Below, in pieces: positions 5,656 to 12,649 of a stretch of 18,089 nt of DNA (positions within the stretch are counted from its first letter, which is position 1; each line of letters starts with the position of its first letter). The notes below the pieces were generated by a model. The model did no database searches and had not been told where the DNA came from. It saw only the letters and a list, made by a program, of their open reading frames with translations. The position numbers were made by a program, and so were the translations under genes. The stretch comes from JAZGER01 sp036480335 (GTDB lineage: Bacteria > Pseudomonadota > Gammaproteobacteria > DSM-19610): NCBI GenBank assembly GCA_036480335.1, contig JAZGGH010000128.1:1-18089 (forward strand), read 5' to 3'.

Positions 5656-6246
5656 ATGTCAGCACTGATCAATGAGTTGATTGAGGCATTACGTTGCCTG
5701 CCAGGTGTTGGCCAGAAATCTGCGCAACGCATGGCCTATCATTTACTGGAAAGAAACCGCGACCGTGGTCGTAGACTGTCGTCTGTGTTGTTGCAGGCGA
5801 TGAATGATATTGGTCATTGTAATCAGTGCCGCACCTACTGTGAAACTGATACCTGTGTCTTGTGTAGCAATCCTCAACGAGATAACAGTCTGTTATGTAT
5901 TGTTGAAACGCCATCGGATGTGATGGCCCTCGAACAGTCAACCGGCTATCGTGGCCAATATTTTGTACTCATGGGGCATCTGTCTCCGCTGGATGGCATT
6001 GGCCCTGAGCAACTGGGTTTCGAGTTGCTTGAACAGCGCCTGCAATCCGGCAACTTGCAGGAAGTCATTCTGGCGACCAATCCAACGGTTGAAGGCGAAG
6101 CCACCGCGAATTACATCCATGAGCTTGCAGGAAAGCATCAAATTAAGACGACTCGAATCGCTTACGGCGTACCATTAGGTGGTGAGCTGGAATATATAGA
6201 TGGCGGTACCCTCATGCACGCTTTTTCGGGAAGGCAGACTTTCTGA
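5656..6246 (+). CDS. recR: Recombination mediator RecR
   Basis: The 196-residue length is typical for RecR. An N-terminal helix-hairpin-helix contains LPGVGQKSAQR (14-24). A four-cysteine zinc finger follows at about 55-71 (HCNQC, CETDTCVLC). A Toprim domain covers about 78-175 and includes IVETPSDVMALE and EVILATNPTVEGEATANYI. The C-terminal Walker B-like segment is GVPLGGELEYIDGGTLMHAFSGR. RecR works with RecO and RecF to load RecA on SSB-coated single-stranded gaps. It is the last gene of the dnaX-ybaB-recR operon, and a terminator follows directly. The start ATG is fixed by homology and lies one base after the inserted element. Translation may therefore depend on a ribosome site carried by that element. 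The coding sequence is intact. Confidence 0.96.
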   Translation: MSALINELIEALRCLPGVGQKSAQRMAYHLLERNRDRGRRLSSVLLQAMNDIGHCNQCRTYCETDTCVLCSNPQRDNSLLCIVETPSDVMALEQSTGYRGQYFVLMGHLSPLDGIGPEQLGFELLEQRLQSGNLQEVILATNPTVEGEATANYIHELAGKHQIKTTRIAYGVPLGGELEYIDGGTLMHAFSGRQTF

Positions 6247-6273
6247 TAAATATCAGCAGCTTGTCAGTTTTTT
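6243..6273 (+). terminator. Probable intrinsic terminator of the dnaX-ybaB-recR operon
   Basis: The stem ctgataa (6243-6249) pairs with ttgtcag (6261-6267), seven pairs with one T-G, and six T follow directly (6268-6273). It overlaps the recR stop codon. A competing short hairpin, ctgata/tatcag (6243-6256), also exists. Confidence 0.6.
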
Positions 6274-6363
6274 CAGGTAATGCGGGTAATCTGCCGATAA
6301 TAACTGCGGGTTATATAGAAAACTGCATCAGGATGGTTGTAGTAAAGAGATGGAATTCAGTAG

Positions 6364-6750
6364 ATGACTGCTATTATCGGAACAGCGATTGCGACCCCCG
6401 CAAGTCTACCTGCCACCTCTGTCAGGAGCAGGCAGCAGGCTGGCGCCCGTTCGCCAGCATCTGGAATTCCTGATTATTCAAAGCCACAGGTAGAATCTCC
6501 GACTTATACCGAATCCGTGACAGAACCGGGTGATATCCTTTATGGCGAGGTTCTGCCAAAAAACAGCCCTGCACGGAATGCATCCACCCAAAGCTTCTTG
6601 CTGGAACGCACACTGATGCGGGCAAAACCAGCCACCACTTCTCAGACAGCCACAACAACAAGATCCTTATTACAGGCAGATATTTACCAATCGATGCATC
6701 ATTCGTCGCATACCAGTCAGGCCTATTCAGGTGTTGATTATTACGTCTGA
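6364..6750 (+). CDS. Hypothetical protein, Ser/Thr/Pro-rich
   Basis: The 128-residue frame starts with ATG and ends at TGA 6748-6750. It has no signal peptide, no clear membrane helix and no motif I recognise. It is rich in Ser, Thr, Ala, Pro and Gln and probably disordered: residues about 8-80 have little hydrophobic content. A more ordered end carries RSLLQADIYQSM and a final SGVDYYV. AGAGA (6346-6350) lies 13 bases before the ATG, a longer gap than ideal. It sits alone between the recR terminator and the bidirectional terminator at 6875-6898. An opposite-strand frame overlaps it (6422-6841) but encodes a Cys/Trp-rich sequence that looks like an antisense shadow. I favour the plus frame without being certain that it is expressed. 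Confidence 0.5.
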   Translation: MTAIIGTAIATPASLPATSVRSRQQAGARSPASGIPDYSKPQVESPTYTESVTEPGDILYGEVLPKNSPARNASTQSFLLERTLMRAKPATTSQTATTTRSLLQADIYQSMHHSSHTSQAYSGVDYYV

Positions 6751-6874
6751 TTTGGGGGCAGGCTTGTCGGCATATTGACGAGTGTTTTGTAAGACAATTA
6801 AGATCAAAGCTATTTTTATATTGTGTATAGGCATTTTGCATCGTCGTAACAGACTGCTGTTTTGAAGATCGATG

Positions 6875-6898
6875 AAAACCCCGATTAATCGGGGTTTT
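6875..6898. terminator. Bidirectional intrinsic terminator
   Basis: A perfect palindrome, aaaaccccgatt/aatcggggtttt, is followed by more T on the plus strand (to 6900) and preceded by A. It ends plus-strand transcription after the hypothetical gene. Read on the minus strand, it starts directly after the rsgA stop (6899-6901) and ends that operon. Confidence 0.9.
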
Positions 6899-7804
6899 TT
6901 ATGCCCGGGAGATTTCTTTTGCCAGTTGCTGATAATGCAGATGACGTTCCTGGTTTATCTTCCCGTCACGAACGGCAAGTGTGACCGCGCAGCCTGGTTC
7001 AGTCAGATGTCGACAATTATTGAATTTGCATAAGCCAAGATACGCTTGAAATTCTCTAAATCCGGACATTAACTGGTTGCTTGAGACGCTACCGAGCCCA
7101 AATTCTCGTACGCCGGGAGAATCAATCAGACTTCCACCACCCGCCAGGTGATATAGCGTGGCAGCGGTTGTGGTGTGCCGCCCCAGGCCGGTGACTTTAG
7201 ACAGGCTACCGGTACGTATGTCGATGTCTGGCAACAGCGCTGTTGCCAGTGAAGATTTACCAACCCCTGATTGGCCAACCAGAATGCTGGTTTTGTCTTT
7301 TAGTTGTTGATGCAATTCCGTCAGGCCATTGACTGTTGTTGTGCTGGTAAACAGGCAGGGGTAATCCAGCGTCTGGTAGACCGACAACTGTTGTTCAATG
7401 TTCCTGAAAGCAATTTCTGAGAGTAAATCCTGTTTATTGATAATGATACAGGCTGAGGTATCGATGATTTCAGCGGCGGCCAGATACTGATCAATCATGA
7501 GTGTGGAAAATTCCGGTTCGCAGGCGATGACAATCACAATCTGATCAATGTTTGCAGCGACCGGGCGTAATCGGCCCTGTTGGTCAGGGCGTGTCAGTAT
7601 TGTTCGGCGCTTCTCAATGGCAGTAACAATGCCGCTGTTTGGCCCAGTGGACTGGAAGCTGACGATATCGCCTGCTATTGGCCGTACCTTGTTTTTTCGG
7701 GTGGCGCAGGGGATTTGCTGATGATTGTCGTTTTCAACCAGGCACTTTTGTCCATAGCTGACAATAACAAGCCCCTGATGGTCTGTCAGGTTACTTGCAG
7801 GCAT
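6899..7804 (-). CDS. rsgA: Ribosome small-subunit biogenesis GTPase RsgA
   Basis: The 301-residue protein shows the circularly permuted GTPase order that defines RsgA (YjeQ). The specificity motif NKQD (123-126) precedes the P-loop GQSGVGKSS (177-185), which precedes DSPG (228-231). An OB-fold is expected at about 10-75. The C-terminal zinc knuckle is Cys259, Cys264, His266 and Cys272. RsgA binds the immature 30S subunit and checks the decoding centre late in assembly. It is the last gene of a minus-strand operon. Its start overlaps the end of the pterin dehydratase gene by 14 bases, suggesting translational coupling. A terminator follows its stop immediately. It is near the divergent orn gene, as in many gammaproteobacteria, but with three extra genes between. 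Confidence 0.96.
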   Translation of the reverse strand: MPASNLTDHQGLVIVSYGQKCLVENDNHQQIPCATRKNKVRPIAGDIVSFQSTGPNSGIVTAIEKRRTILTRPDQQGRLRPVAANIDQIVIVIACEPEFSTLMIDQYLAAAEIIDTSACIIINKQDLLSEIAFRNIEQQLSVYQTLDYPCLFTSTTTVNGLTELHQQLKDKTSILVGQSGVGKSSLATALLPDIDIRTGSLSKVTGLGRHTTTAATLYHLAGGGSLIDSPGVREFGLGSVSSNQLMSGFREFQAYLGLCKFNNCRHLTEPGCAVTLAVRDGKINQERHLHYQQLAKEISRA

Positions 7805-8129
7805 TAAACAGTTGATCGATCAAATCGGCACAAATAAAATCATTATCAGAAAGCCCATCGACTGAATGCGTTGTCAGATTAACCATGCAGCGATTATAGC
7901 TGACCTGCAGGTCAGGATGATGATCCTGTTGATGAGAAATCCAGGCGACGGCATTCACAAAAGCCATTGTCTCGTGGTAGTTGTTAAAGTTAAAGCTGCA
8001 GACAAGTGTCTGGTTTTCAGGATTAACGGTCCAATTACTCTGTAACTGGGCGGAAAGCTGGTCAATTCTTTGTTCGCTTAATTTCTGTACCTTGCGTAGA
8101 CAGCATTGTCCTCGCAGTTCCAGGCTCAT
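7791..8129 (-). CDS. phhB: Pterin-4a-carbinolamine dehydratase (PhhB/PCD)
   Basis: The 112-residue protein matches the PCD family. FNNYHETMAFVNAVAWIS is followed by the active-site region DHHPDLQVSYNRCMVNLTTHSVDGLSDNDF, whose adjacent histidines (HHP) and later THS histidine are the catalytic set. The enzyme dehydrates 4a-hydroxytetrahydrobiopterin in aromatic amino-acid hydroxylation. No phenylalanine hydroxylase gene is in the window, so it may instead serve another pterin reaction. The start is ATGA, shared with the cytochrome stop (4-base overlap), and the end overlaps rsgA by 14 bases. It is thus tightly embedded in the operon. The N-terminal 15 residues (SLELRGQCCLRKVQK) are not conserved in what I know of the family. 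Confidence 0.9.
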   Translation of the reverse strand: MSLELRGQCCLRKVQKLSEQRIDQLSAQLQSNWTVNPENQTLVCSFNFNNYHETMAFVNAVAWISHQQDHHPDLQVSYNRCMVNLTTHSVDGLSDNDFICADLIDQLFNACK

Positions 8130-8452
8130 TTTTGCGTTTTGAAGTGATAAAAGCTGTCGTTCAGGAAATTGGTGACGCTTTCCATTTCATCATCAAACCA
8201 GCCAGCGCGAGTGTTGGCGTTACAACGAGCAACCTGGCTTTTCAGACTATCCAGTGATTGCATCTTGCGGTCTTCACGGGTGTAGACTTCGCTGCCATGA
8301 CAGCTGGTACAGGCTTTTTCATGCAAGGCTTTGCCCGGCGCTTCTTTTGTTGTGCTGACAGCTTCGGCGGGTTTAACCGCACTGACTGATTCTGCGGCGT
8401 TGGCCAAAGGGGTTGCTAGCAGGCAAAAAGTGACAAATAACAGATGTTTCAT
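8126..8452 (-). CDS. Small periplasmic mono-heme cytochrome c
   Basis: From the ATG at 8452 the protein has 108 residues. It has a signal peptide (KHLLFVTFCLLATPLANA, residues 2-19) and one heme site, CTSCH (Cys48, Cys51, His52), followed by GSEVYTREDRK. The tail is WFDDEMESVTNFLNDSFYHF. A frame extension begins at TTG 8464. I reject it because GGAG stands 8 bases before the internal ATG and the signal peptide starts there. The pattern resembles small class I cytochromes of gammaproteobacteria, some annotated as green heme proteins, from memory. It probably carries electrons in the periplasm, but its partner is unknown. It lies 14 bases after the M48 protease stop and overlaps the pterin dehydratase gene by 4 bases. 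Confidence 0.88.
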   Translation of the reverse strand: MKHLLFVTFCLLATPLANAAESVSAVKPAEAVSTTKEAPGKALHEKACTSCHGSEVYTREDRKMQSLDSLKSQVARCNANTRAGWFDDEMESVTNFLNDSFYHFKTQK

Positions 8453-8466
8453 ACGGTGCTCCAATA

Positions 8467-9708
8467 TCAGATTTTACTGGCCAGATGCGCAATACGCACT
8501 GGCGCAGGAGGGTGGGAATCATAAAATGCAGAATACAGGGGATCAGGTGTCAGTGTGTTGGCATTTTCCCTGTAGAGTTTGACCAACGCCTGTATCAGCT
8601 TGTTGGCATTCGATTGTTTGGCGGCATAATCATCCGCTTCAAATTCATGTTTACGTGAGAACCAGGCACCTATCGGTGATATGAAAAATGTAAAAACGGG
8701 TGCTGCCAACATAAACAGGAGTAGCGCCATAGCGTTAGTTGTAGTGGTGGCACCAAGCCCCTGAAAAAACCAGGGTTGCTGTATCAACCAGCCGAGTATG
8801 GCAAGCCCGGCAAGGCTCATCAACATCATACTGATGATGCGTTTAACGATATGTTTATGTTTGAAATGCCCCAGCTCGTGTGCAAGTACGGCTTCAATTT
8901 CATCGGCATCCAGTGATTCCAGCAGCGTATCGAAAAACACAATGCGTTTATTGTTGCCCATGCCGGTAAAATAAGCATTGCCATGACCGGAGCGTTTCGA
9001 GCCATCCATGACATAAATGCCCTGGCTGGTGAAGCCGCAGCGAGTCATCAATGCCTGGATACGAGCCTTCAGGGTTTCATCTTCCAGCGGGCTGAATTTG
9101 TTGAAAATGGGTGCTATGAATGCCGGATAAGCCCATAGCATGAGCATGCTGAAGCTCATCCAGACCAGCCACAGATACAGCCACCAGAGGGAGCCAGCCT
9201 TATCCATTAATGTCAGCGCAATCCATGCCAGGGGTAAACCGAATGCCAGTGTCAGCAGTGTTTGTTTAAGCATGTCACTGATGAATACGGTGGGGGTGGT
9301 TTTATTGAAGCCGAAACGTTCTTCAATGACGAAGGTGTGATACAGGGTGGCGGGCAGTTCCAGCAAGCCCATCAGCATGAAGGTGCTGACAATAAAGACA
9401 ATGCCAGTTAGCACAGGAGACCAGGCAAAGCCGGCCCATAGATTGTGGATAAATTGTAAGCCGCCACCCAGGGTCCAGCCCAGCAGCAGCAGGGTATCGA
9501 TGATCAGGCTGAAGCGGCCAAAGCGCGAATTTGTGATGGTGTAATCAGCTGCTTTCTGATGCTCATCTAAAGGGATTCGATCAGTAAAAGCCTCGGGCAC
9601 ACTGGCGCGATTGCGCGCAACGTTGGTAATCTGGCGGTGCGACAACCACAGGCGAACACCAAGCGATAGCAACAGTGCAGCAAGAAATATCCAGGTAAAT
9701 GTATTCAT
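8467..9708 (-). CDS. M48 family (Ste24/CAAX prenyl protease 1-like) membrane metalloprotease
   Basis: The 413-residue protein has about seven hydrophobic segments (residues about 3-22, 68-88, 96-118, 146-167, 173-195, 294-309, 326-345). The zinc site is VLAHELGHFKHKH (HELGH, residues 277-281), with the third ligand in SRKHEFEADDYA (351-362). This is the layout of Ste24-type proteases, larger than HtpX (about 290 residues). Bacteria lack CAAX prenylation, so the role is probably quality control of membrane proteins. It is the first gene of the operon with the cytochrome, PhhB and RsgA. No good Shine-Dalgarno precedes the ATG, and a TATAAT lies only 8 bases upstream, so the mRNA may have a very short leader. 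Divergent from orn. Confidence 0.92.
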   Translation of the reverse strand: MNTFTWIFLAALLLSLGVRLWLSHRQITNVARNRASVPEAFTDRIPLDEHQKAADYTITNSRFGRFSLIIDTLLLLGWTLGGGLQFIHNLWAGFAWSPVLTGIVFIVSTFMLMGLLELPATLYHTFVIEERFGFNKTTPTVFISDMLKQTLLTLAFGLPLAWIALTLMDKAGSLWWLYLWLVWMSFSMLMLWAYPAFIAPIFNKFSPLEDETLKARIQALMTRCGFTSQGIYVMDGSKRSGHGNAYFTGMGNNKRIVFFDTLLESLDADEIEAVLAHELGHFKHKHIVKRIISMMLMSLAGLAILGWLIQQPWFFQGLGATTTTNAMALLLFMLAAPVFTFFISPIGAWFSRKHEFEADDYAAKQSNANKLIQALVKLYRENANTLTPDPLYSAFYDSHPPAPVRIAHLASKI

Positions 9709-9716
9709 AAGTAAGG

Positions 9717-9722
9717 ATTATA
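9717..9722 (-). promoter_or_regulatory. Candidate -10 of the protease-cytochrome-phhB-rsgA operon
   Basis: On the minus strand this is a perfect TATAAT. It ends 8 bases before the ATG at 9708, so transcription would begin almost at the start codon. No clear -35 stands 17 bases upstream. Confidence 0.4.
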
Positions 9723-9753
9723 TAACATTATTGGTTTCTATCAGCTTAGCCTT

Positions 9754-9762
9754 TGCTACAAT
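9754..9762 (+). promoter_or_regulatory. Extended -10 promoter of orn
   Basis: TGCTACAAT is an extended -10 (TGn followed by TACAAT). It would start the orn transcript near 9769, giving a leader of about 35 bases. A TTGGTT at 9731-9736 is 20 bases away, too far for a normal -35, which the extended motif can replace. Confidence 0.5.
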
Positions 9763-9802
9763 GCGTTACAACCTTGAAATACTACGGAAAAAACAACGCG
9801 CT

Positions 9803-10351
9803 ATGACGGATAAAAAAACCAATTTGATCTGGATTGATCTGGAAATGACCGGCCTGGATACCCAGAATGATGAAATCATTGAAATAGCCACGGTCGTCAC
9901 TGATGCCCAGCTAAATATTCTGGCAGAAGGTCCGATACTGGCGATTCACCAGCCCGACAATATTCTTGATGGCATGGATGAATGGAATACCAAACAGCAC
10001 GGCAAATCTGGTCTGGTCGCAAGAGTCAAAGAGAGTCAGCTAACAGCAGCCGATGCTGAGCGGCAAACTATTGCTTTTCTGACTGAGCATGTGAAAAAAG
10101 GTGTGTCACCGATGTGCGGGAATTCTATTTGTCAGGATCGCCGTTTCATGGCACGTTGTATGCCAGAGCTGGAAGCTTTTTTCCATTATCGGAATCTGGA
10201 TGTCAGCACCCTGAAAGAATTGGCGAGCCGTTGGTATCCGTCAGTCTCAGCCGGGTTCAAGAAGACGTCATCTCATTTGGCCATGGATGACGTCAAGGAC
10301 TCGATCAATGAATTGCAGTATTATCGTGAGCAGTTGTTCAAAGCATCCTGA
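9803..10351 (+). CDS. orn: Oligoribonuclease
   Basis: The start chosen is ATG 9803, giving 182 residues (E. coli 181). The frame is open further upstream to about 9611, but that stretch overlaps the divergent protease gene and its residues are not Orn-like. The DEDDh exonuclease residues are all in place: Asp12 and Glu14 in WIDLEMTGLD, Asp112, His158 and Asp163. Orn degrades very short RNAs, including pGpG from cyclic di-GMP turnover, to mononucleotides in the cytoplasm. It is essential or important in many gammaproteobacteria. It is transcribed alone from an extended -10 promoter and ends in a hairpin shared with the convergent cyclophilin gene. Confidence 0.97.
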   Translation: MTDKKTNLIWIDLEMTGLDTQNDEIIEIATVVTDAQLNILAEGPILAIHQPDNILDGMDEWNTKQHGKSGLVARVKESQLTAADAERQTIAFLTEHVKKGVSPMCGNSICQDRRFMARCMPELEAFFHYRNLDVSTLKELASRWYPSVSAGFKKTSSHLAMDDVKDSINELQYYREQLFKAS

Positions 10352-10368
10352 TAGTGGGTGCTATCAGG
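10347..10368. terminator. Shared terminator hairpin holding both stop codons of convergent genes
   Basis: The 8-bp perfect stem cctgatag (10347-10354) and ctatcagg (10361-10368) has the loop tgggtg. The orn stop TGA (10349-10351) is in the left arm and the cyclophilin stop (TCA on plus, 10364-10366) is in the right arm. A short T-rich run follows on the plus strand (gttgtttc). Confidence 0.65.
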
Positions 10369-10960
10369 GTTGTTTCTCGACTAGGCGAATGCTGCGGATA
10401 GAAACAGGAAAAACCGGCGCATCTGCTTCAAACGGGCCATGTGCCTGGGTTCGCACTCTGGCGATTCTCTCCATCGCTGCCATACCCTCAATAACCTTGC
10501 CAAACACACAGAATCCCCAGCCGCGTGGTGTTTTGTCTTTATGATCCAGTAGCAGGCTGTTGTCAGCCATATTGATAAAAAATTGATTTCTGGCTGAATG
10601 CGGATCAGCGGTATGCGCCATGGCAATCGTGCCGAGTGTATTCTGCAGGCCGTTATCGGCTTCATTTTTGATGGGTGGAAAGGTCTCAACGAGTTTGTAT
10701 TGATGATTGTAACCGCCACCCTGATTGACAAAGTCTTTCACAATGCGATGAAAAACAGTGTTGTCATATTTTTTCTCGTTGACATAATGCAGAAAGTTTT
10801 TAACCGTTTCCGGTGCCTTGTCGGGAAACAGTTCAATTAGCACTTTGCCTTTGTTGGTATCTATTTTAACGATCGGATTGTCGGCGTTTGCGGTGCTGCA
10901 AAGCAGCGCGCTGGTTAACAGCAGAATGAAAGATAAAAGAGAGGTGCAGAATTTCTTCAT
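10364..10960 (-). CDS. ppiA: Periplasmic cyclophilin-type peptidyl-prolyl isomerase (PpiA-like)
   Basis: The 198-residue protein begins with a signal peptide (residues 1-26, ending ANA), so it is periplasmic. The cyclophilin domain follows: VKIDTNKGKVLIELFPDKAPETVKNF, then VFHRIVKDFVNQGGG with the catalytic Arg of FHRI, then GTIAMAHTADPHSARNQFFINMADN and WGFCVFGKVIEGM. It catalyses proline isomerisation in exported proteins. A weak AGG element lies about 9 bases before the ATG. The gene is transcribed alone. Its end meets orn within one hairpin, and its upstream side faces a repeat-rich region without genes. The gene is of normal length and intact. Confidence 0.94.
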   Translation of the reverse strand: MKKFCTSLLSFILLLTSALLCSTANADNPIVKIDTNKGKVLIELFPDKAPETVKNFLHYVNEKKYDNTVFHRIVKDFVNQGGGYNHQYKLVETFPPIKNEADNGLQNTLGTIAMAHTADPHSARNQFFINMADNSLLLDHKDKTPRGWGFCVFGKVIEGMAAMERIARVRTQAHGPFEADAPVFPVSIRSIRLVEKQP

Positions 10961-10994
10961 GTTTTCGCCTGGTTATGATTGTTACAATTAAGCC

Positions 10995-11168
10995 TGAATG
11001 GCACTTACTTTAAGGCCAACCCGTGTTTTCCAACATGTTTACGTAGGTTGGGCTGAGGCACGAAGCCCAACTGTATTGGTTACCGGCATGTCGGGCTTTG
11101 CGAGCTCAGCGCCAACCTACACGCCATTTTAATCATCTCAGGCTTATGTCTTATGTAAGTGCTATTCA
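10995..11168. mobile_element. Composite inverted-repeat element (possible MITE or transposon remnant)
   Basis: Outer arms tgaatggcacttac (10995-11008) and gtaagtgctattca (11155-11168) are complementary over 14 bp with one G-T mismatch. Direct repeats attaagcc (10987-10994) and attaaggcc (11169-11177) flank the arms and could be an imperfect target duplication, although the right one is also part of a terminator stem. An inner palindrome (11043-11120) lies exactly 48 bp inside each arm. The element holds no coding sequence. It lies between the start of the cyclophilin gene and the end of the mscS gene. The arms resemble IS termini in style, but I cannot assign a family. Confidence 0.5.
11043..11120. 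repeat. Inner palindromic repeat of the GTAGGTTGG type
   Basis: The end arms gtaggttggg-ctgag (11043-11057) and ctcagcgccaacctac (11105-11120) pair over about 14 bp with a one-base bulge. The left half also forms its own hairpin, gttgggct (11047-11054) with agcccaac (11064-11071). The type resembles GTAGGTTGGG intergenic repeats that I recall from many bacterial genomes. It may be an independent insertion inside the larger element. Confidence 0.7.
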
Positions 11169-11200
11169 ATTAAGGCCCTCTGATTCAGAGGGCCTTAATT
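11168..11200. terminator. Very strong bidirectional terminator downstream of mscS
   Basis: A perfect 15-bp stem (aattaaggccctctg 11168-11182 with its complement 11186-11200) closes a 3-base loop. It lies 36 bases past the mscS stop on the minus strand. The T-tract is short (ttaatt within the stem base). The hairpin also isolates the repeat element from mscS. Confidence 0.85.
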
Positions 11201-11236
11201 AAGTATACCATGCGATAAATTTGCAGTTGTTAACCT

Positions 11237-12322
11237 TTATTTGCCGAGCAGCTTAGCGGGCAGTTCCTTAATATAGATATCCTGTTTGTTGAACGGTATC
11301 TCAATGTTTTCCTGCCGGAATCCCTTGTAAACAGCACTGTTTAAAAGATGCAATACCTTGCCTCTGAGCACCGGATTATTTACCCAGCACAGCAGCTCAA
11401 AATCCAGGCTGGAATCGCCGAAGGCTCGAAACCTGACGCGAGGTTCCGGATATTTACAAACATCCGGGTTCTCGTCGGCAATTTGCATGAGTACCTGTTC
11501 CACATGGCCAATATCCGATCCATAAGCAACACCCACCTTTACCCTGATGCGGAATTTGGTATGCGGGCCACCTGATTCATTGATGATTTTCGAATTGCCC
11601 ATGATCGAATTGGGTACGGTCACTTCAACGTCATCCCGCGTTAACAGTCGGGTGCTGCGAATGCCGATATGGGTGATTTCACCGCGTTCGCCGCCATCAA
11701 GCACCACATAATCACCAATCTTGTAGGGTGTGTCTGCAAGAATAAAGACGCCCGAAAACAGGTTCGCAAGGGTGTCTTTTGCAGCAAAACCAATCGCAAT
11801 ACCGACAATACCGGCGGAGGCCAGCCAGGCTGTCATATCAATATGCCAGGCTGAAAAAACCAGATAGACTGCGGCACCGGAAATCGCAATAATTGCCAGA
11901 TTGTGGAACAGTGGCAGTGTTTGTATGCTGATGAATCGTAAACGATCTGGCTTTTTACTGATTTCAGATAGTAATTCCCTGGAGACCGTTAGCAGAAAAC
12001 CGGCCCAGCTCAGAATGATGAGAGACTTGAGCAGGGAAACCAGGGCGCTGATTGCCTTGTCGGGCAGGTCCAGCAACAACGACGCAGAGCCAAGACCAAT
12101 GAGTACCATCGTGGCGAATAATGGACGGTGCAATGCCTCTATGAGAACATTGTCGATATCAGTTTTTGTTTTACTGGTCAGACGTGTCAGAATACGAGTA
12201 ACGAACAGGTTAACAATTTTTGCCATGATCAGCGCAAAGAAAAACACCGCCATTGCCTGCAGGTATTTATTCTGCCCGAAGTAACTCAGGTAAGGTGTTA
12301 CCTGTTTCAGTAATTCATCCAT
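11237..12322 (-). CDS. mscS: MscS-family mechanosensitive ion channel
   Basis: The start chosen is ATG 12322 (361 residues). The frame is open to 12403 with another ATG at 12340, but a CATAAT -10 at 12345-12350 would start transcription near 12338, which favours the inner ATG. Four to five hydrophobic segments precede the pore helix LASAGIVGIAIGFAAKDTLANLFSG, the Gly/Ala-rich TM3 signature of MscS. A beta domain (DYVVLDGGERGEITHIGIRSTRLLT..VTVPNS) and an alpha/beta domain (KFRIRVKVGVAYGSD..FRAFGDSSLDFELLCWV) follow. The protein opens under membrane tension to release solutes after osmotic downshock. It is longer than E. coli MscS (286) by extra N-terminal helices, as in YnaI-like channels. 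It is single and divergent from argG. Confidence 0.92.
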   Translation of the reverse strand: MDELLKQVTPYLSYFGQNKYLQAMAVFFFALIMAKIVNLFVTRILTRLTSKTKTDIDNVLIEALHRPLFATMVLIGLGSASLLLDLPDKAISALVSLLKSLIILSWAGFLLTVSRELLSEISKKPDRLRFISIQTLPLFHNLAIIAISGAAVYLVFSAWHIDMTAWLASAGIVGIAIGFAAKDTLANLFSGVFILADTPYKIGDYVVLDGGERGEITHIGIRSTRLLTRDDVEVTVPNSIMGNSKIINESGGPHTKFRIRVKVGVAYGSDIGHVEQVLMQIADENPDVCKYPEPRVRFRAFGDSSLDFELLCWVNNPVLRGKVLHLLNSAVYKGFRQENIEIPFNKQDIYIKELPAKLLGK

Positions 12323-12403
12323 TGTGAAACCATCTATCATTAAAATTATGCGAAAATACTGCCTCACTGCACTGTACAGGATTGCTGCTCGGCAATTCAA
12401 CAA

Positions 12404-12649
12404 CTACGCGGTTCATCATCGAAAACTAAAGGTGGAATGGGCTGAAAAATAAACCTGAACAAGCCCGCTCGCTCCGGTCGATCAGTTGCAAATAGTCTGG
12501 CCAGCTAAAAGGAATGCTTATTTCTGGAGCATCTAGTCGTTGGTCTGTTTTCTTTAACAAAAGAGCTAGCCCCGGTACAGATAAAAGAAAAACCGTTTAT
12601 AATAGAGTTTTGGCGCAAGTGTGGCAGCACACAGTAACAGGGTTTGATT
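12404..12649. other. Intergenic region between divergent mscS and argG
   Basis: I see no gene in this stretch of about 250 bases. It holds the candidate argG promoter near its right end and the upstream region of mscS. No clear ArgR box pair (TNTGAAT..ATTCANA type) was found by eye. A short inverted repeat, atgct/agcat, occurs near 12514-12532, without an assigned role. Confidence 0.5.
12574..12603 (+). promoter_or_regulatory. argG: Candidate sigma-70 promoter of argG-gloA
   Basis: A perfect TATAAT (12598-12603) has ggtaca (12574-12579) 18 bases upstream as a half-matching -35. Transcription would start near 12610, leaving a leader of about 40 bases before the argG ATG. Confidence 0.55.

Noticed and set aside
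6422..6841. 139-codon minus-strand frame opposite the hypothetical gene
   Set aside because: Its translation is rich in Cys, Trp and His without any domain, and it lacks a ribosome site. It looks like the antisense of the plus-strand frame.
9611..9802. N-terminal extension of orn
   Set aside because: It overlaps the divergent protease gene and its promoter region. All Orn motifs fit numbering from ATG 9803.
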